NCBI GenBank assembly: GCA_965651265.1
Contig: CBFGRV010000070.1
Span: 1-14,605 of the forward strand
Direction of reading: 5' to 3'
Length of the DNA stretch: 14,605 nt
Source: CBFGRV01 sp965651265
GTDB taxonomy: Bacteria; Bacteroidota; Rhodothermia; Rhodothermales; VXPQ01
Below are positions 7,255 through 14,605 of this stretch, piece by piece. Each line of letters starts with the position of its first letter. Position 1 is the first letter of the stretch. Both the position numbers and the translations under genes were made by a program. The notes under the pieces are model-generated. The model saw only the letters and a program-made list of their open reading frames with translations. It made no database searches and was not told the origin of the DNA.

Positions 7255-7286
7255 GGCGCGCGAGATCGATCTCCTTACGCGCGCGG
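7255..7286. terminator. Nested inverted repeat just past the DUF1593 gene
   Basis: Self-complementary CGCGCG arms (7257-7262 and 7278-7283) flank a 12-bp perfect palindrome GAGATCGATCTC (7262-7273). On the minus strand the structure begins about 10 nt after the DUF1593 stop and is followed by CGAGCACCTTTAC, with only a short U run. It probably helps end the DUF1593 transcript before the YetF operon, but the weak U tract leaves this open. Confidence 0.4.
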
Positions 7287-7294
7287 TACAAGTC

Positions 7295-8899
7295 TTAGCG
7301 GGTCACCTCTACGACAACGCGCCCGTAGCGGGTCAGCGAGGGCTGCCCGTCATCCGTGGCTTCCAGTACGATCTGGATGGTCTGGCCCGGCTCCGCACCC
7401 TCCGGCACCTGGAGGCGCGACGCGAGGGTGGCGGCATCCTCGATCTGCACGTCTCCGGGATAGGTATCCACGTCCTTCCACCGCCACCAGCGGACCGCGA
7501 CCTCATCGCGGTCCGGGTCCGATACAGCGGCATTGAGCGCCACCGTATCGCCAGGGCGGGCGGAGATGCGTGCTTCCTCTATCCGGACCACGGGCTCGTG
7601 GTTGGCATCCTCGTACCTCGGCGTGACCGTCCACCGCATCCGCGCGGCGAAATCGTTCTGCGCCGCCGGCGTGAAGTTCGGTTGTGGGGATGGAGGGCGC
7701 GACGAAGGCTCTCTGGAGCCGATCTCCTGGACCCGCTGGAAGAAGTTGTCGAAGGATGAGGTTGTGTCCGTGTCGGTCGCGTTGATCGATGCCGGATTTG
7801 CGGTGATGCGGCCCGCCCATCCACCCGGCGTCTCGTCGCGATAGGCTTCGAGCCCATTGTCGAGCAGGTTCAGGTACGTGAACGTGTCCCCCTCGCCCAG
7901 AAACTCGCCTGCTGGACGTGGCGGCAGCCAGACGACGTACCCTTGCTCACGCAGCTCCTCCGCGGTGTGCCCCGAGATACCGAAGTAGTCGAAAATGTCT
8001 CCATCCACCATTTGCTTTCCGTCGCCCCACAAGCGGTATTGGTCGCCGAAGGGGCCGACGCTGGAGACGTTCGCGCGCGTCCACTCCACGCTGAAGTAAG
8101 GGGCATTCTCCGCGGAGGCAAAGACGTAGGCACCGTAGGCGAGGCCGACTCCTCCCTCTCCGGTTTGTAGCGTCCGGATGGCGGGCCATTCAGGCTGGAT
8201 GTACGTGGCGTACGTATCGTCCTGATCGCCCGATAGGGAAAGGATGGCCTTGCCGGCCACCTTGTTCTGGATGGCCGGCCACTCCTGCGTGTTCTCGTAC
8301 TGCTCCTGGATCGACTTAAGGGCCCGAGCGATCGTGCTCGCCCCACCCCATGCCAGCAGGTAGATCGGACCGGGATCGTCATCCAGTAGGAGATCGCGGA
8401 TCAGGTCGGAGCCCGGCGTGTCCTTCGAGATGTCGCCATCGAACTCCACGTTGCCCCAGCGGATCTTCGACCGGAGCTCGTTGGGCGAGGGGTATTCCGG
8501 GTGATGCACGCGCAGGTTGGGGTACACCTGCTCGTAGATGTCAACGGCGTCATCGATGAAGCGCTCGTCCGGCGCCCAGCGCCACGATTCGCACGGACAC
8601 AGATCGACTCCAAAGCGCGTGTACTCGCGGCCCGGGACAAACCATTCGGTCCCCTGCCCATCGCCCTTCCAGTGAAACTGGCTGCTGGCGTAGATGAGCC
8701 CTTCGGTGCGGAAGTCGGTGCTGTAGAGCAGATACCGGATGAGCGAATTCGAGTCGTCGAGCTCCGGATCCGTCGTGACGACGACGCGCGGCTTGGACGA
8801 TCGGGCCTCGGAAGAGTCGACCTCCTGCCGCGCCGACGACGGGCTGCAGCCGACGAGGTACAGCGACAGTAGCGCAATGGAGATGGAGCGAAACGGCAA
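7295..8899 (-). CDS. DUF1593 (Sde182-type, nucleoside-hydrolase-like) lipoprotein
   Basis: A 534-residue protein. The N-terminal lipoprotein signal has lipobox LVGC with Cys18. From about residue 38 comes the DUF1593 domain, related in fold to nucleoside hydrolases: VVVTTDPELDDSNSLIRYLLYS holds the acidic cluster Asp44, Glu46, Asp48, Asp49 expected to bind Ca2+, and LLAWGGASTIARALKSIQEQY comes later. The last ~100 residues (PGDTVALNAAVSDPDRDEVAVRWWRW onward) match the beta-sandwich C-terminal domain seen in Sde182-like cellulose-binding proteins. A surface or periplasmic carbohydrate- or nucleoside-related hydrolase is likely; the substrate is not known. The start is TTG at 8899: no ATG or GTG gives the signal peptide, and an in-frame stop lies at 8944-8942. 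It lies downstream of the HD gene on the same strand. Confidence 0.88.
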   Translation of the reverse strand: MPFRSISIALLSLYLVGCSPSSARQEVDSSEARSSKPRVVVTTDPELDDSNSLIRYLLYSTDFRTEGLIYASSQFHWKGDGQGTEWFVPGREYTRFGVDLCPCESWRWAPDERFIDDAVDIYEQVYPNLRVHHPEYPSPNELRSKIRWGNVEFDGDISKDTPGSDLIRDLLLDDDPGPIYLLAWGGASTIARALKSIQEQYENTQEWPAIQNKVAGKAILSLSGDQDDTYATYIQPEWPAIRTLQTGEGGVGLAYGAYVFASAENAPYFSVEWTRANVSSVGPFGDQYRLWGDGKQMVDGDIFDYFGISGHTAEELREQGYVVWLPPRPAGEFLGEGDTFTYLNLLDNGLEAYRDETPGGWAGRITANPASINATDTDTTSSFDNFFQRVQEIGSREPSSRPPSPQPNFTPAAQNDFAARMRWTVTPRYEDANHEPVVRIEEARISARPGDTVALNAAVSDPDRDEVAVRWWRWKDVDTYPGDVQIEDAATLASRLQVPEGAEPGQTIQIVLEATDDGQPSLTRYGRVVVEVTR

Positions 8900-8941
8900 G
8901 GTGCTCAGCGAGTGGTTTGATCGCGCTTCAACGTTCGCGCG

Positions 8942-9088
8942 TCAGACATCCGATTCTTCGTCGTAGCCTCGAACGAGTCCTTTCGGCGCCACATTTCGCC
9001 AGGCCAGCTCGAGTGCATCGCGCACAAGATCCGGATCCACCTCCGAAAGGACAATCATCGTCGATCCGTGACGCCCCCAGACCCTGCC
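8942..9088 (-). pseudogene. 5'-truncated MmcQ/YjbR-like remnant
   Basis: Reading leftward from 9088 there are 48 codons ending in TGA at 8944-8942. They begin GRVWGRHGSTMIVL and continue SEVDPDLVRDALELAW, then RNVAPKGLVRGYD. This is the usual C-terminal end of MmcQ/YjbR DNA-binding proteins (a GRxGW strand, then a helix ending in AWRxVAPKxLVxAYD). The N-terminal two-thirds of that family (about 70 residues) is missing, and an in-frame stop lies immediately upstream (9091-9089) where the HD gene is coding in another frame. An ATG at 9058-9056 overlaps the HD stop (ATGA), so a 38-residue peptide could still be made, but it lacks most of the fold. The conserved Trp after GRHG is replaced by Ser. 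The family call comes from remembered pattern and needs a profile search. Confidence 0.55.
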
Positions 9089-9663
9089 TCATCCGCCCTC
9101 CTCTTTGTCTCCGCGTCCAGTGCCTGGCGGATTGCCGCGAGGAAGGGATCTCCCGTCGTGAAGCGACGGCCGTAGTCCAGGTTGAAGCGGTAATCGAAGT
9201 CCGGCGGATTTGCACCCTGCGTATGCTGAAGGAGAGTCTCGAGTTTGTCGAGCGCTTTTGCAAGCCGTGCCTCGGGCGTCGACGCGGATTCGTATTCATC
9301 CCACAGGGAAACGATCTCGTTCCTCTGCGAAGCGGACAATGGGCCAAGCAACTCGAGAAGATCTCGTCGTTCCTGCTCCGCTTTCGCGCCGCTCTTGGCC
9401 TGCTCCGGCGCGGGGATGTCTCCACCCACTGCTTCGCCGAGATCGTGCACGATGCAGATCTTGATCAGGCGGGCGAAATCGACGTGCGGGTAGCGATCGT
9501 GGACGATAAGTGCCAGGAGGCAGAGACGCCAGGTGTGATCGGCCACGCTCTCCTGCCGTCCGCCCGAGGTATACCCCGAGCGGACGGTGTCCTTCAGACG
9601 CTCCGCGCGACGCAGAAAGTCGAGAAGGCTGGAGATTTCATGGGAGTCGACAGGATCAGACAA
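9055..9663 (-). CDS. HD-domain hydrolase, YfbR/HDDC2-like (5'-nucleotidase family)
   Basis: A protein of about 202 residues with the HD_3/YfbR layout. From a TTG start: LLDFLRRAERLKDTVRSGY, then ESVADHTWRL with His43, CIVHDLGEAVGGD with the His73-Asp74 pair, and DKLETLLQH with Asp139. These are the metal ligands of HD phosphohydrolases. HDDC2/YfbR members dephosphorylate deoxynucleoside 5'-monophosphates in the cytoplasm. The frame is open further upstream to 9909, but that part is the antisense of the neighbouring propeller gene; the TTG at 9663 lies just before the conserved domain and has no clear Shine-Dalgarno, so the start is uncertain by a few codons. The last ~10 residues run into the YjbR-like remnant in another frame, so the native C-terminus may have been changed. 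Confidence 0.82.
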   Translation of the reverse strand: MSDPVDSHEISSLLDFLRRAERLKDTVRSGYTSGGRQESVADHTWRLCLLALIVHDRYPHVDFARLIKICIVHDLGEAVGGDIPAPEQAKSGAKAEQERRDLLELLGPLSASQRNEIVSLWDEYESASTPEARLAKALDKLETLLQHTQGANPPDFDYRFNLDYGRRFTTGDPFLAAIRQALDAETKRRADEAGSGGVTDRR

Positions 9664-9710
9664 TGTGCCATGTACTCGCTGCGCTGTGCACGCCCGCTGA
9701 TCCTCAAAGT

Positions 9711-10874
9711 CTACGGTATCTGGACGACCTCTGCATCCGAGGGAATCAGAGCATTTCTCGTAACCCAGAGCGTGCCGTTGGCGTCTTCCACGACCGACGT
9801 GAGCATCGGAATTCCGGAGGCAATGACGGTGCACTGCAGAGTCGCCACGTCGCATGCATTCACGGTCCCCCCAACACTTTGAGCCGGCGCGCCTTCCAGA
9901 GCGAACCACGACGCTTCGTCCAGCTCGGCCACGTACAACATCCCATCGGCGCCAAAGGTCAGGTCGATGATCGACGTGAAGCCGCCGTCGAAGACTTTCA
10001 CGCAGTCCGGGCTATTGCCGCAATCCGCCAACGAGGCACCCGGCGACACGCGCCAGATATTCGACTCGTTCGTAGGTGCGGGAAAGCCCTTCAGCTCGCC
10101 GACATAGTAGCTGCCGTCGGGGCCTATGGCGATACTCGTCGGGACCGGCTGGGCCGGCATCATGTCATCGAAGGTGCAGAAAGGATGCCCGGAATCGGGA
10201 CATCCGGCAAGCGCTTTGAGATTGGCCGTGGAGACCAGCTCATCAGGAAAAACGGCGAGGATCTCGACATTTCCTCGATTGTCGATGCGGAGGAGATCAT
10301 TCCCCGCAGCATCCGCTACGAGGGCCGCGTTCCCCCCGAGCGACACGACGTCGAATGGATTCGATTCGGGTGCCTCGCCTTCGTCGGGATCGTTCGCCGC
10401 TTCGAATTCGAAAAGATTGGCGACCAACGTGACATTGCCTTTCGTGCCTCTGTACAAGGCTTGACCCGTATCCGCGAAAGGATCCTCACCGGCGCCGGCG
10501 ACAACCCACATGGAGCCACGTCCGATCGGGCTGACTGACGACGCCCCGGGCGCAGAGATCTCCAGAATGCCGTCTTTCGTCACGACGCCGGCGCCCGCGT
10601 CGGCAACCACCAGGTCGTTATTGGGCGCGACGGCGAGTCCGAACAACGGACCGGAGAAGGAACCGACGACTTGCTTCTTCGAAAACTCGGGACCCCCTTG
10701 GATGCCTCTGAGCACGGAATGGTAGCTGATATTCAGAGCGTCCGGACCAATCGCCGGATGAAGGTCCTCAGCGGCAGTGCCCTGCAGGTCGGGTGTGGTG
10801 AGGGAGTCTTCGGTGCAGTTCGTCAGCATCGTGCTGATTCCAACGATAAGCGAAAGCAACACAAGGCGTTTCAT
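9711..10874 (-). CDS. ScyD/ScyE-like (NHL-type) beta-propeller lipoprotein
   Basis: A 387-residue lipoprotein: hydrophobic residues 4-17 and lipobox LTNC (Cys20). The body has repeated propeller strands with the ScyD/ScyE family's phrases: SGPLFGLAVAPNNDLVVADAG (74-94), ESNPFDVVSLGGNAALVADAAGNDLLRID (170-198), VPTSIAIGPDGSYYVGELKGFP (244-265), GGFTSIIDLTFGADGMLYVAELD (297-319) and TLWVTRNAL near the end. The family is named after scytonemin-cluster genes of cyanobacteria but is widespread as secreted propellers, so no link to scytonemin is implied. Three close Cys pairs (225/233, 285/291, 341/348) suggest disulfides outside the cytoplasm. The ATG at 10874 has GGAG about 8 nt upstream. It lies downstream of the T9SS protein gene on the same strand. 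Confidence 0.85.
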   Translation of the reverse strand: MKRLVLLSLIVGISTMLTNCTEDSLTTPDLQGTAAEDLHPAIGPDALNISYHSVLRGIQGGPEFSKKQVVGSFSGPLFGLAVAPNNDLVVADAGAGVVTKDGILEISAPGASSVSPIGRGSMWVVAGAGEDPFADTGQALYRGTKGNVTLVANLFEFEAANDPDEGEAPESNPFDVVSLGGNAALVADAAGNDLLRIDNRGNVEILAVFPDELVSTANLKALAGCPDSGHPFCTFDDMMPAQPVPTSIAIGPDGSYYVGELKGFPAPTNESNIWRVSPGASLADCGNSPDCVKVFDGGFTSIIDLTFGADGMLYVAELDEASWFALEGAPAQSVGGTVNACDVATLQCTVIASGIPMLTSVVEDANGTLWVTRNALIPSDAEVVQIP

Positions 10875-10920
10875 TTAGACACTCCGATTGATGGGTGAGG
10901 GATTGTTTAAACGACCAAAT

Positions 10921-10937
10921 AATCCCGATAGGGGATT
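10921..10937. repeat. Inverted repeat in the leader of the ScyD-like gene
   Basis: AATCCC (10921-10926) and GGGATT (10932-10937) are perfect complements around a 5-nt spacer, 47-63 bp upstream of the propeller ATG. It could be an operator or a small leader hairpin; sequence alone does not decide. Confidence 0.3.
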
Positions 10938-11003
10938 TTCGCATACAAGGTGTGGCACGACGGACGGCGAAGAAACGGAACGATTTGGAATGATCCGGCA
11001 AGC

Positions 11004-11039
11004 CACGGCGTGTTTCGAACCGTGATCTGTGAGATCATG
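11004..11039. terminator. Two adjacent hairpins after the T9SS protein gene
   Basis: TGATCT (11023-11028) pairs with AGATCA (11032-11037) around the 3-nt loop GTG, and the stem can extend by a wobble and a C-G pair to 11039. Next to it, CACGG (11004-11008) pairs with CCGTG (11020-11024); the two stems share two bases, so they would compete. Both lie 20-55 nt past the T9SS gene stop on the minus strand. No U run follows. Confidence 0.3.
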
Positions 11040-11058
11040 AGCCGACGCGCCGCCCCTC

Positions 11059-12144
11059 CTAGTTGATCTTCACGACCTGCTGTGACGCCGTGACTCCGCC
11101 TCCGACAACCCGGATGAGGTACATCCCACTAGGCCATGTGGGGTTTAGAGAAAAGATTTGTTCCCCGGGGCCCATCGTGCCGTCGTAGATCGACTCTACC
11201 TCGCGGCCAACGAGGTCGTAGACGGCCACCCGAACGTGCTGTGGGCGATCGCCCTCGACGGAAAACGTGAAGTGGGTCCGAAAAGGATTCGGGTACGCCG
11301 CCGACACCCGGAATCGAGTCGGTTCCTCGCTTCCCACGCTCGTGGGTATCCCGCACCGGACACGGCCCAGATGCGTCACGACGCCTCCCGTGCTGGATAC
11401 CCAGGCCTCCTCCACCCCGCAATCAAGCGCGATGCCACTGAGAACGGTTACCCCGACCGGGAGCTCATGCAACTGAACAAACGCCCCGTCCGGCGTGAAC
11501 TCCGCGATGGCATCCCTGATGCTACTCACCACGAACAGATTTCCCGTCACGCTCGATACGTCGACATCTCCATACGACACGCTGAAGGAGTCGGAGACGG
11601 AGAATGTCTGCAGGGTATCCCCGGATACGGGATCCACCTCCGCGATACGATTTCCGTTGGCTGTGCCTGCGACATTGTCCTGGACCAAGAAGAAGGTGCC
11701 CCGATCTGGGTGATAGGCACCGCCGACCACGTGGCTGTTGCCGAAGCCGGTCGAGAGGGTATCGATTACGGTTCCGTCCTCTTTGTTCACGGCATAGATC
11801 TCGGCCGGACCGCTCTCCCCGTTGATGAACAACAAGGTGCCGGCCGGCAGCGTGGTGCCCCCCAGGTCTATTTGCTCCCGCGTAAAGGTGACGTCGACGT
11901 CGTTCGCGGATTCACCGGGGCGGGGCACCGAGCCCAGCTCCTCCCCATCCTGAGAAAGGCTAAGGATGGTGCCGGCGGTGCATGGATACGTCCAAATGTT
12001 CGAGGTTTCCGAATCCAAACCAATCCCGCACAAGCTGCCTGCACTTGGAGGGTTGAATGAATTCAGGATGGTAATCTGAGCCGTGGCCGGAGAGCCCCAG
12101 CCCGCATAGAGGGTGCAGAATGCAAGAAGTAGAACTCGGCGCAT
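11059..12144 (-). CDS. Secreted protein with T9SS type A C-terminal sorting domain
   Basis: A 361-residue protein with a Sec signal peptide (residues 1-22, SPATA before Gln23). The middle ~250 residues are propeller-like with repeated strands (NIWTYPCTAGTILSLS, GTLLFINGESGPAEIYAVN, GGAYHPDRGTFFLVQD, GNLFVVSSIRDAIAEF, GVEEAWVSSTGGVVTHL). The last ~86 residues form a T9SS type A sorting domain: AAYPNPF at about 282-288, VAVYDLVGREV, then PSGMYLIRVVGGG...QQVVKIN. This signal takes proteins across the outer membrane by the type IX system for release or anchoring. The ligand or activity is unknown. The ATG at 12144 has GGAGG 5 nt upstream. It is upstream of the ScyD-like propeller with a 184-bp gap. 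Confidence 0.9.
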   Translation of the reverse strand: MRRVLLLAFCTLYAGWGSPATAQITILNSFNPPSAGSLCGIGLDSETSNIWTYPCTAGTILSLSQDGEELGSVPRPGESANDVDVTFTREQIDLGGTTLPAGTLLFINGESGPAEIYAVNKEDGTVIDTLSTGFGNSHVVGGAYHPDRGTFFLVQDNVAGTANGNRIAEVDPVSGDTLQTFSVSDSFSVSYGDVDVSSVTGNLFVVSSIRDAIAEFTPDGAFVQLHELPVGVTVLSGIALDCGVEEAWVSSTGGVVTHLGRVRCGIPTSVGSEEPTRFRVSAAYPNPFRTHFTFSVEGDRPQHVRVAVYDLVGREVESIYDGTMGPGEQIFSLNPTWPSGMYLIRVVGGGVTASQQVVKIN

Positions 12145-12149
12145 GGAGG

Positions 12150-12154
12150 CCTCC
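12150..12154 (-). promoter_or_regulatory. Shine-Dalgarno of the T9SS protein gene
   Basis: On the minus strand GGAGG lies 5 nt before the ATG at 12144, as half of a 10-bp palindrome GGAGGCCTCC (12145-12154) that runs directly into the start codon. It fixes the start. Confidence 0.65.
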
Positions 12155-12275
12155 GGTAAGTATCGAGCGACGATTTTTGGAGAGCGCGAAATCTAACAAC
12201 GGCCACTTTTTTCCTATCGCTGCCGGCAAAAAAAATGACAACTTTCGAGGGTAGCGTGCGTGCAGTGCGTAGTAC

Positions 12276-12842
12276 TCAGCCGTTCTGTTCGTAGGCCATT
12301 CGGAGCAGCCCTTCCACTTCGTCAGTGATCTCATCTACGGAGGTCAGCGAGAGCTTGTGCGTGGCCTGGCCCGGCCCGCTGCCGGGGCTGAGGAGGTCGG
12401 ATGGAGGCGCGTCCTTGAAGCGCAGCCCGACATCCACCCTGGTTCGCGTTGCGGCAGCCACGGCGGCGAATTGTCGTATCCGCACGAAGGGCGTGTAAGT
12501 GGATCGGCCTTCGATGGTCACGTCGTCGCCGAGGCCCTCGATGATCTCGCGAAGACGGTCGAAAATCGGGCGCAGTCCGGCCTTCGTCCCGGTATATTGC
12601 TGCTCGATGTACTCCTCCGTGGAGGGCGGCTCCCATCCCGCCGCGCGGGCGGCCGCATCGGCAATCGCCCATTGCGAGTTCTGGAGGACGCCATGCTCCT
12701 GTTTCAACCATCGACGCACGGCGTTCTGGTCGAGTGGATCGGTGCCGCTGGCGTTCACCAGCTCCACCCATTCTTCGAGGGACCGCCCCGTGCGCTCTCG
12801 CATGGAGTGCACGACCGCGCTCATCATTTCTTCCGGAGTCAT
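12276..12842 (-). CDS. DUF4287 + DUF5655 domain protein
   Basis: A 188-residue protein with two recognisable parts. Residues about 1-70 match DUF4287 (RTGRSLEEWVELVNASG, then VRRWLKQEHGVLQNSQWAIAD). Residues about 85-186 match DUF5655 (LRPIFDRLREIIEGLGDDVTIEGRSTYTPFVRIRQFAAVAAATRTRVDVGLRFKD, then THKLSLTSVDEITDEVEGLLRMAYEQ). DUF5655 is a transport-associated or DUF1801-like small domain of unknown biochemistry; the two are often fused in this order. No signal peptide is visible, so it is cytoplasmic. The ATG at 12842 has no good ribosome site; a second start at the ATG-ATG pair (codons 6-7) has GGAAG just before it. It diverges from the GH13 gene across 181 bp. Confidence 0.87.
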   Translation of the reverse strand: MTPEEMMSAVVHSMRERTGRSLEEWVELVNASGTDPLDQNAVRRWLKQEHGVLQNSQWAIADAAARAAGWEPPSTEEYIEQQYTGTKAGLRPIFDRLREIIEGLGDDVTIEGRSTYTPFVRIRQFAAVAAATRTRVDVGLRFKDAPPSDLLSPGSGPGQATHKLSLTSVDEITDEVEGLLRMAYEQNG

Positions 12843-13023
12843 CTAGCTGCGTATCAAACGTTGCTTCTGTCGGTGGATCGGACTCCCGAAGTATACTCAG
12901 AATCCGTGCGGTGCCGCCATTGTGGGCCCTGATTTCACGAAGGCGCCGATTGTTTGCTGGGCAGACGTGGAGTAACGTGTTCCGCGTCGCCGTGCAGCCC
13001 TTCTCCCGTCGAGGTGAATCCCC

Positions 13024-14605
13024 GTGGCGCTCTCCCTTCAGCATGTCACCGAACAGACTCGACCAGGGGCCAATCTGATCGCCGACGGGGCCACGTTTCG
13101 GGTCTGGGCGCCGAACGCTCGAGAAGTGCACGTCTGCGGCGATTTCAACGATTGGGAGCCGAATGAATCCAACCGCCTCGTGCCGATTGGAGGAGGCAGC
13201 TGGGCCGGCTTCGTTCCAGGCGCTGCCGAGCACCAGACGTACAAGTACTACCTCGTTGGGGAAGGAAGCTCCGGGTTCAAGCGGGATCCGTACGCGCGCG
13301 AGCTCGATCCGTCGTTCACCGTGTGCATCATCCGCTCACCCGATTTCCCCTGGCGGGCATCCGGCTGGCGCACACCGCCCTTCCACCAATTTGTCATCTA
13401 CCAGATGCACGTCGGCGCGTTCTTTGCGCCGCACTGGGACGCCAAGGCGGGTACGTTCCTGGACGTCATCGACAAGCTCGAGTATCTCGTCGATCTCGGA
13501 GTGACGGCCGTTCAGCTGCTGCCGGTCGTCGAGTTTCCATCCACATTCAGCCTGGGCTACAACGGCACCGACTACTTCTCGCCGGAAATGGATTTCGGGC
13601 AGGAGGACATCCGGCTGGCGCCGTACGTCGATCGCGTCAACATCCTCCTGGAGAAGAAGGGGCAGGCCCCTTTCGATGCGGGAGAGCTGCGCACCGAAGT
13701 CAATCAGCTCAAGGCGCTCGTCGACCTCTTCCACCTGTACGGCGTGGCTGTTCTGTTCGATGTCGTTTACAACCATGCGGGGGGCGATTTCGGAGACGAA
13801 AGCATCTATTTCTTCGATCGCCAGGCGGGTCAGACCGAGGGGCGGAACGGCAATTCGCTCTATTTCTCCGAGGTCGGCCATGCCGGCGGGCTCGTGTTCG
13901 ATTTCGGCAAGCCGGAGGTTCGGCAGTTTCTGATCGACAACGCGGTCTTCTGCCTGGATGAGTATCGAATCGATGGATTTCGATACGATCAGGTGAGTGT
14001 GATCGACCACGACGGCGCCCCGTATCCCTCGTCTCGCCGATCCATCCGACCCGCGGTCATGGTACGCCCGGAGCCGATCGCGCGTGGCGATGGGGCTCTG
14101 CCTGACGGCTCCCGGCATCCCGATGATGTTCATGGGCCAGGAGTTTCTGGAAGACGAACCCTGGTCCGACTACCTGGATGGCGACAGCGAGCTCCTGATC
14201 AATTGGGATGGATTGACGACGGATCGCCACATGCGGGACTTCCACCGGTTCACACGCGATCTGCTGCATCTCCGGAGGCGTCTGCCCGCCCTCACCAGCG
14301 AGGGACTTCGGTGCAGCTACGTGAACGACCACGATCGCGTCCTCGTCTTTCACCGATGGGTTCCGGGCGAGGGGCAGGATGTCGTTGTGGTCGCACACCT
14401 GGCGGAGATCACCCGCTACGGTTATCGCATCGGGCTGCCGATTGCCGGCCGCTGGCTCGAGGCGTTCAACAGCGACGTCTACGACCATTTCGTCAATCCG
14501 GTCGTGGCCGGAAACGGCGGCGAGATCCTTGCCGATCCGGAGCCGCTCCACGGATTCGACGCATCGGCAGCCGTCGTACTACCCGCCGTCAGCGTCCTCG
14601 TCTTC
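13024..14605 (+). pseudogene. GH13 glucan-active enzyme (CBM48 + alpha-amylase, branching-enzyme-like), broken by an internal deletion and frameshift; runs off the window
   Basis: The GTG at 13024 is the first start after an in-frame TGA at 13015-13017 and has GAGGTG 7 nt upstream. The N-part has a CBM48 domain (TFRVWAPNAREVHVCGDFNDW, about residues 23-45) and the start of a GH13 barrel: VIYQMHVGAFF, GVTAVQLLPVVEFP, DVVYNH (Asp246-His251) and GFRYD with the nucleophile Asp322. Right after VIDHDGAP (near 14017-14025) the homology stops. It resumes in the +1 frame as RIPRLADPSDPRSWYARSRS, then LTAPGIPMMFMGQEFLEDEPW and a C-terminal beta domain (WLEAFNSDVYDHFVNPVVAGNGG) to the edge. About 100 residues expected between them, with the acid/base Glu and the NHD Asp, are missing. 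The first frame has no stop before the edge, so a long nonsense tail would be made. An assembly error is the main alternative to a real pseudogene. Confidence 0.85.

Noticed and set aside
8917..9882. Plus-strand open frame (321 codons) over the HD gene region
   Set aside because: It is antisense to the HD domain gene and the end of the propeller gene, which both show conserved motifs; its own translation shows none.
10875..11058. Small gene between the T9SS and ScyD-like genes
   Set aside because: The only frame across it continues into the antisense/other-frame part of the propeller gene, with no motif or ribosome site; the stretch holds hairpins and a leader repeat only.
12218..12240. GCCGGC next to a run of eight A (T on the minus strand) as a terminator
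   Set aside because: The T run precedes rather than follows the GC palindrome on the minus strand, and on the plus strand the run is A, so the order is wrong for a rho-independent terminator.
13336..14133. Minus-strand open frame (265 codons) opposite the GH13 gene
   Set aside because: It is antisense to clear GH13 motifs and its composition is that of a shadow frame.

Overview
The window is about 14.6 kb of GC-rich, gene-dense bacterial chromosome. A secreted protein with a type IX secretion (T9SS) type A C-terminal sorting domain (YPNPF motif, last ~86 residues), several lipobox lipoproteins and a ScyD/ScyE-like propeller point to a Bacteroidota-related lineage. The high GC and Glu/Asp-rich proteins fit Rhodothermota best. 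That placement is inference; no rRNA or marker gene is present. I see no phage, transposase, CRISPR, tRNA or integrase, and no stretch over 300 bp lacks a gene.

Layout. At the left edge, the 5' part of a SAM-dependent methyltransferase gene (minus) diverges from a GMC-family flavoprotein oxidoreductase gene (plus). The GMC gene converges on a small VOC/glyoxalase-like gene, and their stop codons overlap inside one CTAG tetranucleotide. The VOC gene diverges from a compact plus-strand operon (2734-4291) encoding a Kbp/YgaU-like LysM protein without a signal peptide, a lipoprotein, a DUF937 protein and a dodecin.

From 12842 down to 4376 nearly everything is on the minus strand. In transcription order: a DUF4287/DUF5655 protein; a T9SS-exported protein; a ScyD/ScyE-like propeller lipoprotein; an HD-domain YfbR/HDDC2-like hydrolase, whose 3' end runs into a 5'-truncated MmcQ/YjbR-like remnant; and a DUF1593 (Sde182-type, nucleoside-hydrolase-like) lipoprotein. 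A second operon follows: possible small ORF, single-membrane-span protein, DUF421/YetF membrane protein, and an Amidohydro_3 (YtcJ-like) lipoprotein. Much of this block faces the envelope, and the lipoprotein hydrolases suggest a scavenging or surface role.

At the right edge a plus-strand GH13 glucan-active enzyme gene (CBM48 + alpha-amylase domain, branching-enzyme-like) starts at a GTG. It is broken near 14017-14025: the reading frame shifts and roughly a hundred catalytic-domain residues, including the expected acid/base Glu and the NHD Asp, are absent. The C-terminal part continues in another frame to the edge.

I do not see a convincing new multi-gene system. The most useful observations are the two decayed genes (GH13 deletion and YjbR remnant), the coupled LysM-lipoprotein-DUF937-dodecin operon, the YetF operon with its unassigned partner, and several inverted repeats at gene boundaries.
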